A stretch of 64,000 nt of DNA from assembly GCA_947258785.1 (NCBI GenBank), contig CAMYJT010000008.1, positions 1 to 64,000 on the forward strand, given 5' to 3'. This DNA is from an uncultured Gammaproteobacteria bacterium (GTDB lineage Bacteria; Pseudomonadota; Gammaproteobacteria; Arenicellales; JAANXG01). The notes below the pieces were generated by a model. It had not been told where the DNA came from. It saw only the letters and a program-made list of their open reading frames with translations, and searched no databases. Position 1 is the stretch's first letter; each line of letters opens with the position of its first letter. Made by a program: the position numbers and the translations under genes. Positions 33,929 through 41,628 of this stretch are shown piece by piece.

Positions 33929-35443
33929 ATGATCATAACTCATTCTCCACGTCGTCGGCTGAGAACCGGGGCGGGGCTATCCGAGTGGCGCCGCCGGTGT
34001 GGCGCGGCGGTGCTGACGGCCGCTTTGAGTACGCCAGCCCTCGGCGCACCACCGGACGGCTCCGGCCAACTCGACCGGCTGCCTGAACTCGGCGACTATT
34101 CCGCCAGCGTGCTCTCGGCCCGGGAGGAGGAAAAGCTGGGCCGCCAGTTCATCCGCGAGGCCCGCCGTCGCGTGACTTTCGTTGAGGACCCCGAACTCAA
34201 GCAGTACCTGAGTGACCTCGGTCAGCGGCTGGCGGTGAACAGCGACGCCCCGGAGCAGCGCTTCCACTTTTACTTGATCGAAGACCAGGCGCTCAATGCT
34301 TTCGCCGTCCCCGGGGGACACATCGCCCTGCACACCGGTTTGATTCTGAACACTCGCAGTGAAGCGGAGCTGGCCTCGGTCCTGGCGCATGAGCTCGCGC
34401 ACATCACACAACGACATTTGCCCCGTATGTTGGCGGACATGAAACAACATTCGCTCCCGGCGGCAGCGGCGATCATCGCAGCGATCTTGCTCGGCGGGCA
34501 GGCCGGTCAGGCCGCTTTGCTGGCAACCAACGCATCGCTGATCGAACGCCAGCTGAAGTACAGCCGGGATTTCGAACGCGAGGCCGACACCATTGGAATT
34601 CACGTCCTGGCGCGTTCCGGATTCGACGCCCGAGCGATGCCCATCTTCTTCGAACGCCTGCAGCAGTGGTCGCGGGTTCAGGAGTCGAACGCACCGGAAT
34701 TCCTGCGCACTCACCCACTCACCGCCAACCGCATCGCCGAGGCCGCAGCCCGCGCCGAACGTTACCCGCAGCCGGCGCCGGCCGACGACGAGCAATTCCT
34801 GCACGTACAGGCTAAGATCAGAGCCTTGTACGGTGGAGATGCGCAAGCGGCGACAACACACTTCGCCGCGGTGTTGGCCGATGTCAACGAAGTCCCCGCG
34901 GTGGTGCGCTATGGCTACGCCCTGGCGCTCATGGCCTCGTCGCAGTACCGCCAGGCCCAGGATCAGATCCACCGCTTGCGCGAATTGCATCCGCAACGTC
35001 TTAGCTACTTGCTCGCCGAGGCGGCGATTGCCATGGCCGGTGGTGATGCCGCAGGCGCCCTGAGACTGTACCGCACCGCGCAACAGCAACACCCGGGCTC
35101 GATAATGGTCGACATCTACACCGCCGACGCATTGATCAACACCGGCGACCACCAAGGCGCCAAACGCGTCATTCGCGGCGTGATCCGTCAAGGGGAACCG
35201 GAACCCCGGCTCTATGCCATGCTGGCACGCGCCGAGGGTGGGCTGAACAACTCCCTTGGCGCCCATCAGGCTTTGGCCGAATTTCACGATCGTATGGGCA
35301 ACCAACGGGAGGCGCTGCGCCAGTTGCGCTTGGCGCGCAACTACGTGGGCAACAGTTTTTACGCCACCGCCAGCATCGACGCCCGCATCGCAGAAATCGA
35401 GCAGAAGCTCCGATTGAGCGGCGAAAAAGTCGGCCCGAAGTGA
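33929..35443 (+). CDS. BepA/YfgC-like periplasmic M48 metalloprotease with TPR domain
   Basis: A 504-residue protein with an exported N-terminus (RCGAAVLTAALSTPALGA). The M48 zinc site is in SVLAHELAHITQRHLP, with the third ligand in FEREADTIG. The C-terminal half is a tetratricopeptide domain with several helical pairs. BepA proteins degrade or assist outer-membrane proteins and LptD. The extended N-terminus leaves the precise start open. Confidence 0.92.
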   Translation: MIITHSPRRRLRTGAGLSEWRRRCGAAVLTAALSTPALGAPPDGSGQLDRLPELGDYSASVLSAREEEKLGRQFIREARRRVTFVEDPELKQYLSDLGQRLAVNSDAPEQRFHFYLIEDQALNAFAVPGGHIALHTGLILNTRSEAELASVLAHELAHITQRHLPRMLADMKQHSLPAAAAIIAAILLGGQAGQAALLATNASLIERQLKYSRDFEREADTIGIHVLARSGFDARAMPIFFERLQQWSRVQESNAPEFLRTHPLTANRIAEAAARAERYPQPAPADDEQFLHVQAKIRALYGGDAQAATTHFAAVLADVNEVPAVVRYGYALALMASSQYRQAQDQIHRLRELHPQRLSYLLAEAAIAMAGGDAAGALRLYRTAQQQHPGSIMVDIYTADALINTGDHQGAKRVIRGVIRQGEPEPRLYAMLARAEGGLNNSLGAHQALAEFHDRMGNQREALRQLRLARNYVGNSFYATASIDARIAEIEQKLRLSGEKVGPK

Positions 35444-35624
35444 GGTGCGGCGCCTAGTACGGCGCCGGCCGGCGTCAATTAATATCGTTTATCAGCGGTG
35501 CTAAAAGATTCAATAGCCTGAACGCGGATGCAGCGATGGATGAGCTTGTAATCGGTGTGTTAATGTGATCTATTGAAAAGTCGCGCCTTTTTGGTGCAAT
35601 GTACCCAGTGACTGGCACGTGATT

Positions 35625-35638
35625 GGTGGTGATCCACC
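35625..35638. promoter_or_regulatory. Short inverted repeat upstream of soxX
   Basis: GGTGG-TGAT-CCACC lies 60 bases before the soxX ATG in a 254-base gap that should hold the sox promoter. A TTGAAA at about 35573 might be a -35 box but no good -10 follows. This is only a candidate operator. Confidence 0.35.
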
Positions 35639-35697
35639 GGGTAAGTCAGAGCTTGGGGTAAAAACGAGATTCACCAAATAATCTGGAGGAGGATTTG

Positions 35698-36117
35698 ATG
35701 CGGAAACTCACCGTCGTCATCTGTGGTGCCGCCTCTTTGCTGATCGGCGCCTTGTCTGTCCCAACGTTCGTGTCAGCCGATTCACTGCCCGACGAAGGTC
35801 AATGTCGAAAGGCCAAACCGGCCGATGCCGTCACCCAAGGCTGGTGCGTCGCGATCACCCGGCGCAAAGGCAACTGCCTGGCCTGCCACAGCGTAACCAC
35901 CAAAACCCCGTGGCCGGAAATGCTGGCGCCCGGTGGAAACATGGGACCGCCTCTGGTTGCCATGAAACAGCGTTTCCCGGACAAAGCCAAACTGCGCGCA
36001 CAGCTGTACGACGCCACGAAAATGAACCCGCAGAGCGTGATGCCGCCGTTCGGCAAACACCAGCTTTTAACCGACAAGGAGATTGATCTGGTCATGGAGT
36101 GGTTGTACTCAATCTAG
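35698..36117 (+). CDS. soxX: SoxX, monohaem cytochrome c of SoxXA
   Basis: A 139-residue protein with a signal peptide (residues 1-28, ending FVSADS) and one haem site C60-L-A-C63-H64. The axial methionine is probably in PQSVMPPFGKH. A GGAGGAGG site precedes ATG 35698. It pairs with SoxA to couple thiosulfate to the SoxY cysteine. It is the first gene of soxXYZAB. Confidence 0.96.
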   Translation: MRKLTVVICGAASLLIGALSVPTFVSADSLPDEGQCRKAKPADAVTQGWCVAITRRKGNCLACHSVTTKTPWPEMLAPGGNMGPPLVAMKQRFPDKAKLRAQLYDATKMNPQSVMPPFGKHQLLTDKEIDLVMEWLYSI

Positions 36118-36216
36118 CGGCTGCGGCGCCGAGGCGTTCAGAATTACTTTACACACCTTAGAGCTTTGTCATGGCAAGGCTTCTCATTGCAACCTGAGAT
36201 TGTGAGGGTTACCGAT

Positions 36217-36678
36217 ATGCAACGTAGAACTTTCCTGAAGGGGTCTTTAGCGAGCGGTGCGCTGGCGGTGGCCGCCGGCGCCGGTCTGTTGAAGCCTACT
36301 AAAGTCCTGGCGGCTTGGCCTGAGGCTGCATTTGAAACAAAAATTACGCCCGAAGATGCGCTGAAAACGGCGCTAGGCATGTCCGACGCCGCCGACAGCG
36401 GCGACATCAAGATCAAGGCCCCGCTGCAGGCGGAGAACGGTGCGGTGGTGCCGATCAAGGTAGAAACTAGTCTGCCCGCTGAGGCTATCGCCATCGTTGC
36501 CGTCGCCAACCCGGCACCGCTTGCCACCTTCGTGAATCTGACCGGCGCCGGTGGCTTCTACAGCGCACGCATCAAGATGCAGCAGACCTCCAACGTGCAC
36601 GCGGTCGTGAAAAGCGGCGGCAAGCTCATGAAGGCCACCCAACAAATCAAGGTAACCGTCGGCGGCTGCGGCGGCTGA
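36217..36678 (+). CDS. soxY: SoxY, thiosulfate-carrier subunit
   Basis: A 153-residue protein with a Tat leader (MQRRTFLKGSLASGALAVAA) and the terminal GGCGG swinging arm whose cysteine, C151, carries the thiosulfate and later sulfane groups. The start ATG 36217 puts the twin arginine at residues 3-4. It forms the SoxYZ carrier with the next gene, 34 bases on. Confidence 0.97.
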   Translation: MQRRTFLKGSLASGALAVAAGAGLLKPTKVLAAWPEAAFETKITPEDALKTALGMSDAADSGDIKIKAPLQAENGAVVPIKVETSLPAEAIAIVAVANPAPLATFVNLTGAGGFYSARIKMQQTSNVHAVVKSGGKLMKATQQIKVTVGGCGG

Positions 36679-36712
36679 TTGCGCCTGTAACAAATTGACA
36701 GAGGACAAATCT

Positions 36713-37027
36713 ATGGCTCGTTTGACAAAGATGAAAATCAAACAGGTAGGCGGCAAGCATCAGGTGCTCGTGCTGGTCAACCACCCCATGGAAACCGGCC
36801 GCCGCAAAGATTCCAAAACCGGCGAGTTGATTCCGGCCCACTTCATCAAGACCATGACGTTCCAACACAACGGCAAACCCGTGGCCGAGGCGAATATGGG
36901 CGCCGGCGTGTCCAAGAACCCGCTGATCGGTATCGAGTTGATGAGCGCGAAGTCCGGCGACAAGGTCTCCGTGGCGTGGACTGACAACAAAGGTGAAAGC
37001 GGTTCCGCCGACACCGCCGTGAAATAA
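36713..37027 (+). CDS. soxZ: SoxZ, partner of SoxY
   Basis: A 104-residue protein (MARLTKMKIKQVGGKHQVLV; LVNHPMETGRRKD; FQHNGKPVAEANMG). It has no signal peptide and is exported with SoxY. Start ATG 36713 follows an AGAGGA site. Confidence 0.96.
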   Translation: MARLTKMKIKQVGGKHQVLVLVNHPMETGRRKDSKTGELIPAHFIKTMTFQHNGKPVAEANMGAGVSKNPLIGIELMSAKSGDKVSVAWTDNKGESGSADTAVK

Positions 37028-37102
37028 CAACCACGATATAAAGCTGTCTGACTTACGACGCCCGCCGGCACACCGGCTGACGACTCTAGCGGAGGAGACT
37101 TG

Positions 37103-37957
37103 ATGCGTAAAATCCTGATATCGTTCACAGCACTGGCTCTACTGTACGGGGTCGGGTCCCTCACCATGGCGGCCCAGAACCCTAAAGTTAAACAGGAGAT
37201 CGCCAACTACCAGAACTACTTTTTAAAACGATTTCCCACCGTTCCCTTGGACGCCTACAGCGACGGCGTCAACGCCCTGCCCCAGTACGCGGAGCGTCGT
37301 GCCAACTGGGAAATGCTGATGGAGTTTCCGCCGTATGAGGCGGACCTGGAAAAGGCCCGGGGCATGTGGAACAAGCCCTTTGCAAACGGCAAGACCCTTG
37401 CAAGCTGCTTCAAACGGCCCGCCACCAAGTACCCGTACTACGATGAGCAGCGAAAAGAAATTCGCACCATTGAACTGGACATCAATGAGTGCCTGGAGAA
37501 GAACGGTGAAAAGCCCATTAAAAACCTGAAGCGCGGCAAAATGGCGCTGCTGGTCGCGGCCTTCCGGGAACAGTACAACGGCCAGAAATGGGACGTCGAC
37601 ATCGACACACCCGGCGCCGTGGCGGCGTACGAGCAGGGACGCAAGTTCTACTGGACCAAGCGCGGTCAGCTGAACTTCTCCTGCGCGAACTGCCACGTGC
37701 ACAGCGCCGGCAACAAGTTGCGCGGGGACGTGTTGAGCGCGGGTCTTGGGCACACCACCGGATTCCCGGTCTACCGTACCAAATGGGCGCTCGCCAACAA
37801 ACCCTGGGGCACCGTGCACCGCCGTTATGACGGCTGCAATCGTCAGGTCCGGGCCAAGCCGTTCAAACCGCAGAGCAGACAATACCGGGCTCTGGAGTTC
37901 TACGAGGCGGCCATCAGCACCGGCGTGCCAATCAAGGTTCCAAGTCAACGGCAATAA
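37103..37957 (+). CDS. soxA: SoxA, L-cysteine S-thiosulfotransferase subunit
   Basis: A 284-residue protein with a signal peptide (SFTALALLYGVGSLTMAA). It has a single haem site, C194-A-N-C197-H198, and the catalytic ligand cysteine C245 in RRYDGCNRQVRA. C102 and C130 are probably the disulfide that replaces the second haem of diheme SoxA. With SoxX it forms the disulfide bond between thiosulfate and SoxY. GGAGGAG precedes the start. Confidence 0.96.
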   Translation: MRKILISFTALALLYGVGSLTMAAQNPKVKQEIANYQNYFLKRFPTVPLDAYSDGVNALPQYAERRANWEMLMEFPPYEADLEKARGMWNKPFANGKTLASCFKRPATKYPYYDEQRKEIRTIELDINECLEKNGEKPIKNLKRGKMALLVAAFREQYNGQKWDVDIDTPGAVAAYEQGRKFYWTKRGQLNFSCANCHVHSAGNKLRGDVLSAGLGHTTGFPVYRTKWALANKPWGTVHRRYDGCNRQVRAKPFKPQSRQYRALEFYEAAISTGVPIKVPSQRQ

Positions 37958-37975
37958 GTCCACTCAATCACTGAA

Positions 37976-38006
37976 AAGCCTGGCCCGCACCGGCCAGGCT
38001 TTTTTT
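37976..38006 (+). terminator. Rho-independent terminator between soxA and soxB
   Basis: Arms AAGCCTGGCC and GGCCAGGCTT enclose a 6-base loop and lead into a run of seven T. It lies 18 bases after soxA and 44 before soxB, in their common direction, so it should limit read-through into soxB. Confidence 0.85.
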
Positions 38007-38049
38007 CGCGCTCGGCGAACGCGTCGCTGAGGCGGTCGGAGATAAACCT

Positions 38050-39813
38050 ATGAGTTTAACGCGACGTGAGTTCCTGCAGATCCTGGCGGCATCGGCCGCA
38101 GCCGGCTTCAATTTCTCGGCCGGTACCCGAGCCGGTCATGCCGCGTCCCCGGCCAACCCCTACGAGATAGCGGACTTCGGCAATCTGACCTTGATGCACT
38201 TTACCGACTGTCACGCACAACTTCTGCCCGTGTACTTTCGCGAGCCCAACGTAAACCTCGGCATCGGCGGCGCCATTGGTCAACCGCCGCATCTGGTCGG
38301 CGATGCGTTTCTCAAACACTACAACATGAACGCCAACACGCTTGAGTCGCACGCTTTTACGTACCTGGACTTCGAAGCGGCGGCCCGCCAATACGGCAAA
38401 GTCGGTGGCTTCGCGCATCTCAAGACCCTGGTTGACCAGATCCGCGCACAGCGGCCGAACCGGACCCTGTTGATGGACAGCGGCGACACCTGGCAGGGTT
38501 CGGCCACGGCGCTGTGGACCAAAGGCCAGGACATGGTCGACGCCTGCCGTATGCTGGGCGTGGAGATCATGACCGGCCACTGGGAATTCACCTATGGCAT
38601 TGACCGCGTACACGAACTGGTCAAGCAACTGGAAGGCGACATCGACTTCGTCGCGCAAAACGTGATGCTCACCGAGGACGCGCAGTTTTCCGAAAAGCCC
38701 GCTTTCGACCTCGAAAGCGGGCAGGTATTCAAACCCTACACCATGCGCGAGGTCAACGGCATCAGGGTGGCGATCATCGGCCAGGCGTTTCCGTACACAC
38801 CCCTGGCCAATCCGCGGTACATGATCGAGGACTGGAGCTTCGGCATCCGTGACGAACAGGCTCAACGGTTCGTCGACGAGGTCAGAGGCAAGGGCGCCCA
38901 GGTGGTTGTGATCTTGTCGCACAACGGGATGGACGTTGACTTAAAAATGGCGAGCCGGGTTACCGGTGCGGACGTGATCCTCGGTGGACACACCCACGAC
39001 GGCATGCCCAAACCCTCCATTGTCGCCAACAAGGGGGGTAAGACACTGGTCGTCAACTCCGGGTCGAACACCAAATTCCTGTCGGTCCTGGATCTCAAGG
39101 TCGACAATGGCAAAGTCCAGGACTACCGGTTTCACATGCTGCCTGTGTTTGCCAACTTGCTGCCGGCCGACCCGGCTATGATCAAGCACATTGAGACGGT
39201 GCGGGCTCCGTTCAAGAGCCGGCTCGAGGAGCCGCTCGCCGTCACCGAATCCACTCTGTACCGGCGCGGCAACTTTACCGGTCCCTACGACCAGGTCATT
39301 GTTGAAGCACTGATGGAGGTGCGCGGCGCCGACATTGCCTTCTCTCCGGGGTTCCGTTGGGGGACCAGCCTGCTGCCCGGCGACACCATCACCATGGACC
39401 GGCTCATGGACCAGACCGGAATCACCTACGCGAAGTCAACGCTTACTGAAATGAGCGGAGAATTGATCAAGAATATTCTGGAGGACATCGCGGACAATCT
39501 GTTCAATCCCGATCCGTACTACCAGATGGGTGGAGACATGGTTCGAATCGGCGGGCTCAAATACACCATCGATCCGACGCAGAAGATCGGCAAGCGCCTG
39601 TCCAATCTAGAACTCAACGGAAAGCCGTTGGATCCGCAACGCGCCTACAAGGTGGCCGGTTGGGCGAGTGTCAATCCGCAACCCGATGAACTGCCCGAGG
39701 TTTGGGATGTCGTGGCGGAATATCTGCGCGACAAGAAGGTGATCAAAGACGTCAAAGCGAACGTGCCGACCGTCAAGGGGCTGGACAATAATCCAGGAGT
39801 TGCCTTCGGCTGA
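38050..39813 (+). CDS. soxB: SoxB, dimanganese thiosulfohydrolase
   Basis: A 587-residue protein with a Tat leader (MSLTRREFLQILAASAAAGF). The metallophosphoesterase-like domain shows LMHFTDCHAQLLPVYF, LLMDSGDTWQGSATAL, GHWEFTYG, LSHNGMDVD and GGHTHDGMPKPS. It releases sulfate from the thiosulfonate on SoxY. It follows a terminator, so it may have its own promoter or be expressed at a lower level than soxXYZA. Confidence 0.97.
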   Translation: MSLTRREFLQILAASAAAGFNFSAGTRAGHAASPANPYEIADFGNLTLMHFTDCHAQLLPVYFREPNVNLGIGGAIGQPPHLVGDAFLKHYNMNANTLESHAFTYLDFEAAARQYGKVGGFAHLKTLVDQIRAQRPNRTLLMDSGDTWQGSATALWTKGQDMVDACRMLGVEIMTGHWEFTYGIDRVHELVKQLEGDIDFVAQNVMLTEDAQFSEKPAFDLESGQVFKPYTMREVNGIRVAIIGQAFPYTPLANPRYMIEDWSFGIRDEQAQRFVDEVRGKGAQVVVILSHNGMDVDLKMASRVTGADVILGGHTHDGMPKPSIVANKGGKTLVVNSGSNTKFLSVLDLKVDNGKVQDYRFHMLPVFANLLPADPAMIKHIETVRAPFKSRLEEPLAVTESTLYRRGNFTGPYDQVIVEALMEVRGADIAFSPGFRWGTSLLPGDTITMDRLMDQTGITYAKSTLTEMSGELIKNILEDIADNLFNPDPYYQMGGDMVRIGGLKYTIDPTQKIGKRLSNLELNGKPLDPQRAYKVAGWASVNPQPDELPEVWDVVAEYLRDKKVIKDVKANVPTVKGLDNNPGVAFG

Positions 39814-39862
39814 GACGCGTTGCCGTACACCGCGGTGTTGAGCCTTTACGTCGTGTTGCACT

Positions 39863-40522
39863 ATGAAGGCTAATGCGAACCTGGCGGTGCTTGTGGTGTT
39901 GGGGATCTTTGCGGCGACGCCGGCGCGGGCCTCCACTCCGGCCGTTGACGAGTACGTCGACGCCGCTGAGCGCGGCGACCTGCCGGAGGTCCGGCGATTC
40001 CTGAGCCAGGGCATCGATGTGGATGCCAGGGCTGATGACCGGCGCGCGGCGCTGATCCAGGCCAGCATTCAAGGTCATTACCCGGTGGTCGAGACCTTGA
40101 TCGCCGCCGGCGCCGATCTCGACATCAGCGGCCCCAGGCAACTGACGGCACTCATAGGGGCAGTGATCTTTGATCGATACTACGTCGCGAAGTTGCTCGT
40201 CGCAGAGGGCGCTAATCTGGATCAGTACGACGAGTTGGGCTTCACTCCCCTTCACTACGCCTCGGCCCGCGGTCGTCTGCGCTTCGCACAATTGCTGATC
40301 GATGCCGGTGCCGACATCAACGCCTACAGTTCCGGACACTCCACCCCGCTCCACGAGGCGGCTCAGGCGGGAAACGAGAAGGTGATCTTGTTGCTGCTCT
40401 CGGCCGGCGCCGCCGCCGAAGTGAAGAACCTGTGGGATGCGACCCCGCTCGATCTGGCCCGGGGCCACGGTCGAGACAAGGTGATCGAAATTCTTACCCG
40501 TCGGGACGGGGGTATTCAGTAG
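39863..40522 (+). CDS. Exported ankyrin-repeat protein
   Basis: A 219-residue protein with a signal peptide (LAVLVVLGIFAATPARAS) and about five ankyrin repeats, clearest in GFTPLHYASARGRLRFAQL and HSTPLHEAAQAGNEKVILL. It is probably periplasmic and binds a protein partner. It follows soxB by 49 bases and may be read with it. It overlaps the next gene tail-to-tail by 7 bases. Confidence 0.88.
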   Translation: MKANANLAVLVVLGIFAATPARASTPAVDEYVDAAERGDLPEVRRFLSQGIDVDARADDRRAALIQASIQGHYPVVETLIAAGADLDISGPRQLTALIGAVIFDRYYVAKLLVAEGANLDQYDELGFTPLHYASARGRLRFAQLLIDAGADINAYSSGHSTPLHEAAQAGNEKVILLLLSAGAAAEVKNLWDATPLDLARGHGRDKVIEILTRRDGGIQ

Positions 40523-41061
40523 GCGCCGAGTAGCCAATACTGATATCCGATCAATACGCCATAGCCAAGCAGAACGAAGCCGATCAAATGGTTGCCAGAC
40601 AAGGTGTTCAAAAGTCGGACCCGATTGAATACCACCAACACCACCAGCCCCGCCGCGGTCATCACGTACTTCACGCCGAAAAACAACACCACGTCCTGCT
40701 CGATCAACTGGCGCATGAACGGATTCAGCTCTACCCCACCCTGGTCGAGCAAGGCCAGTGTGTTATAGCTATCGACAATGCACAGCAACAGTACGCTGAG
40801 TGTCAACAGCAGCAACAAGGGATGGTGAACGTCCGCACACGCATGGTGTGAGGCACAGGAAGCGCGCCGATCACCGTGACGGCGCTGGCAGACAAACTGG
40901 TAGAAGAACGCCCTGACATGACGGCGCCGCCGATCTGCCCCCGATCGACGATCGGTCAGCGACGCGGGTGCGCCGTCCGCAAAATGCAACATCCGCCCAT
41001 TCACCCCCATCGCCGCATTCTGCAATGTTTCATACGCCAGTGCAACATCGCCGACACGCAA
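40516..41061 (-). CDS. DUF5658 membrane protein
   Basis: A 181-residue protein whose C-terminal half has three hydrophobic helices (PLLLLLTLSVLLLCIVDSYN; FFGVKYVMTAAGLVVLVVFN; IGFVLLGYGVLIGYQYWLL) and the run GVELNPFMRQLI, typical of DUF5658. The N-terminal half is basic (DRRSGADRRRRH) and may not all be translated; a later start is possible. Function unknown. Confidence 0.75.
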   Translation of the reverse strand: MRVGDVALAYETLQNAAMGVNGRMLHFADGAPASLTDRRSGADRRRRHVRAFFYQFVCQRRHGDRRASCASHHACADVHHPLLLLLTLSVLLLCIVDSYNTLALLDQGGVELNPFMRQLIEQDVVLFFGVKYVMTAAGLVVLVVFNRVRLLNTLSGNHLIGFVLLGYGVLIGYQYWLLGAY

Positions 41062-41120
41062 ACAAAAAACTTAAAAATCACCATTGGGTTACGAACATTT
41101 ATTCACCATGATTGTTAACC

Positions 41121-41170
41121 CGCCTAGCCCCTAGATTGCACTAAGGATCGTGGATGACGGCGAAGGAATC
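41121..41170. repeat. Isolated end of the dispersed repeat
   Basis: CTAGCCCCTAGATTGCACTA followed by GGATCGTGGATGACGGCGAAGG repeats the first 50 bases of the adjoining element in the same orientation, so two ends lie in tandem. Confidence 0.6.
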
Positions 41171-41180
41171 GGGCGCTAAC

Positions 41181-41473
41181 CCGCAGTTTGCACCAAGGAT
41201 CCCGGATGATGGCGAAGGGACTTGTCCTGCGCGTAGTCGCAGGGTCGATTGGTCAGGCCACTGTGCTGGAACGAATTGCATAGCCGTCGCTATGGATTGA
41301 CTGAAGCGCGAGTCCGGGCGTTCGAGACCGAGCCAGCGCCGGGATAGTCCCGCCTTGACTTCTCGCCAGGAGACCTGGCACGTCGAAGGTTGTCAGTTGC
41401 GGTACTAAACGCTGTGGATATCGCCAACTGTGTACCCTAAATTAAGGACGGGACGCCCTGGTGCAAACTGCGG
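41181..41473. mobile_element. MITE-like non-coding element with 15-bp terminal inverted repeats
   Basis: CCGCAGTTTGCACCA at 41181-41195 recurs as its exact reverse complement at 41459-41473, giving a 293-base unit without a transposase or credible frame. Outside the arms, GGGCGCTAAC and the complement GGCGCACTACT are also similar. The first 180 bases are closely related to 58801-58989 in the opposite orientation. Confidence 0.65.
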
Positions 41474-41628
41474 AGTAGTGCGCCTGATTGGTCGAAATGC
41501 GGTTTTGTCGGTTGGTTACAGGCAGAATTGCATGGCCCACGGATCGTCGACGTATGGTCATTCCGCCGGCGGCAAGCGCACGGCTTGAGCCACGGCGGCG
41601 AACAATGCGGTCAGAGCTCAGCGGTGTG

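Larger units (their letters stand above)
41062..41628. other. Repeat-rich intergenic region
   Basis: No gene is supported in these 567 bases. They contain an isolated repeat end (41121-41170) and a MITE-like element (41181-41473). The remaining part, up to the PPDK stop at 41629, shows nothing recognisable. Confidence 0.6.

Noticed and set aside
33977-35305. 442-codon minus-strand frame opposite the BepA-like gene
   Set aside because: The plus strand carries a clear M48 protease with HELAH and TPR motifs. The antisense frame has no family match and is a by-product of GC-rich codon use.
39814-41628. soxCD genes after soxB
   Set aside because: The genes after soxB are an ankyrin protein and a DUF5658 protein. 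No molybdopterin or diheme SoxCD sequence is present in the window.
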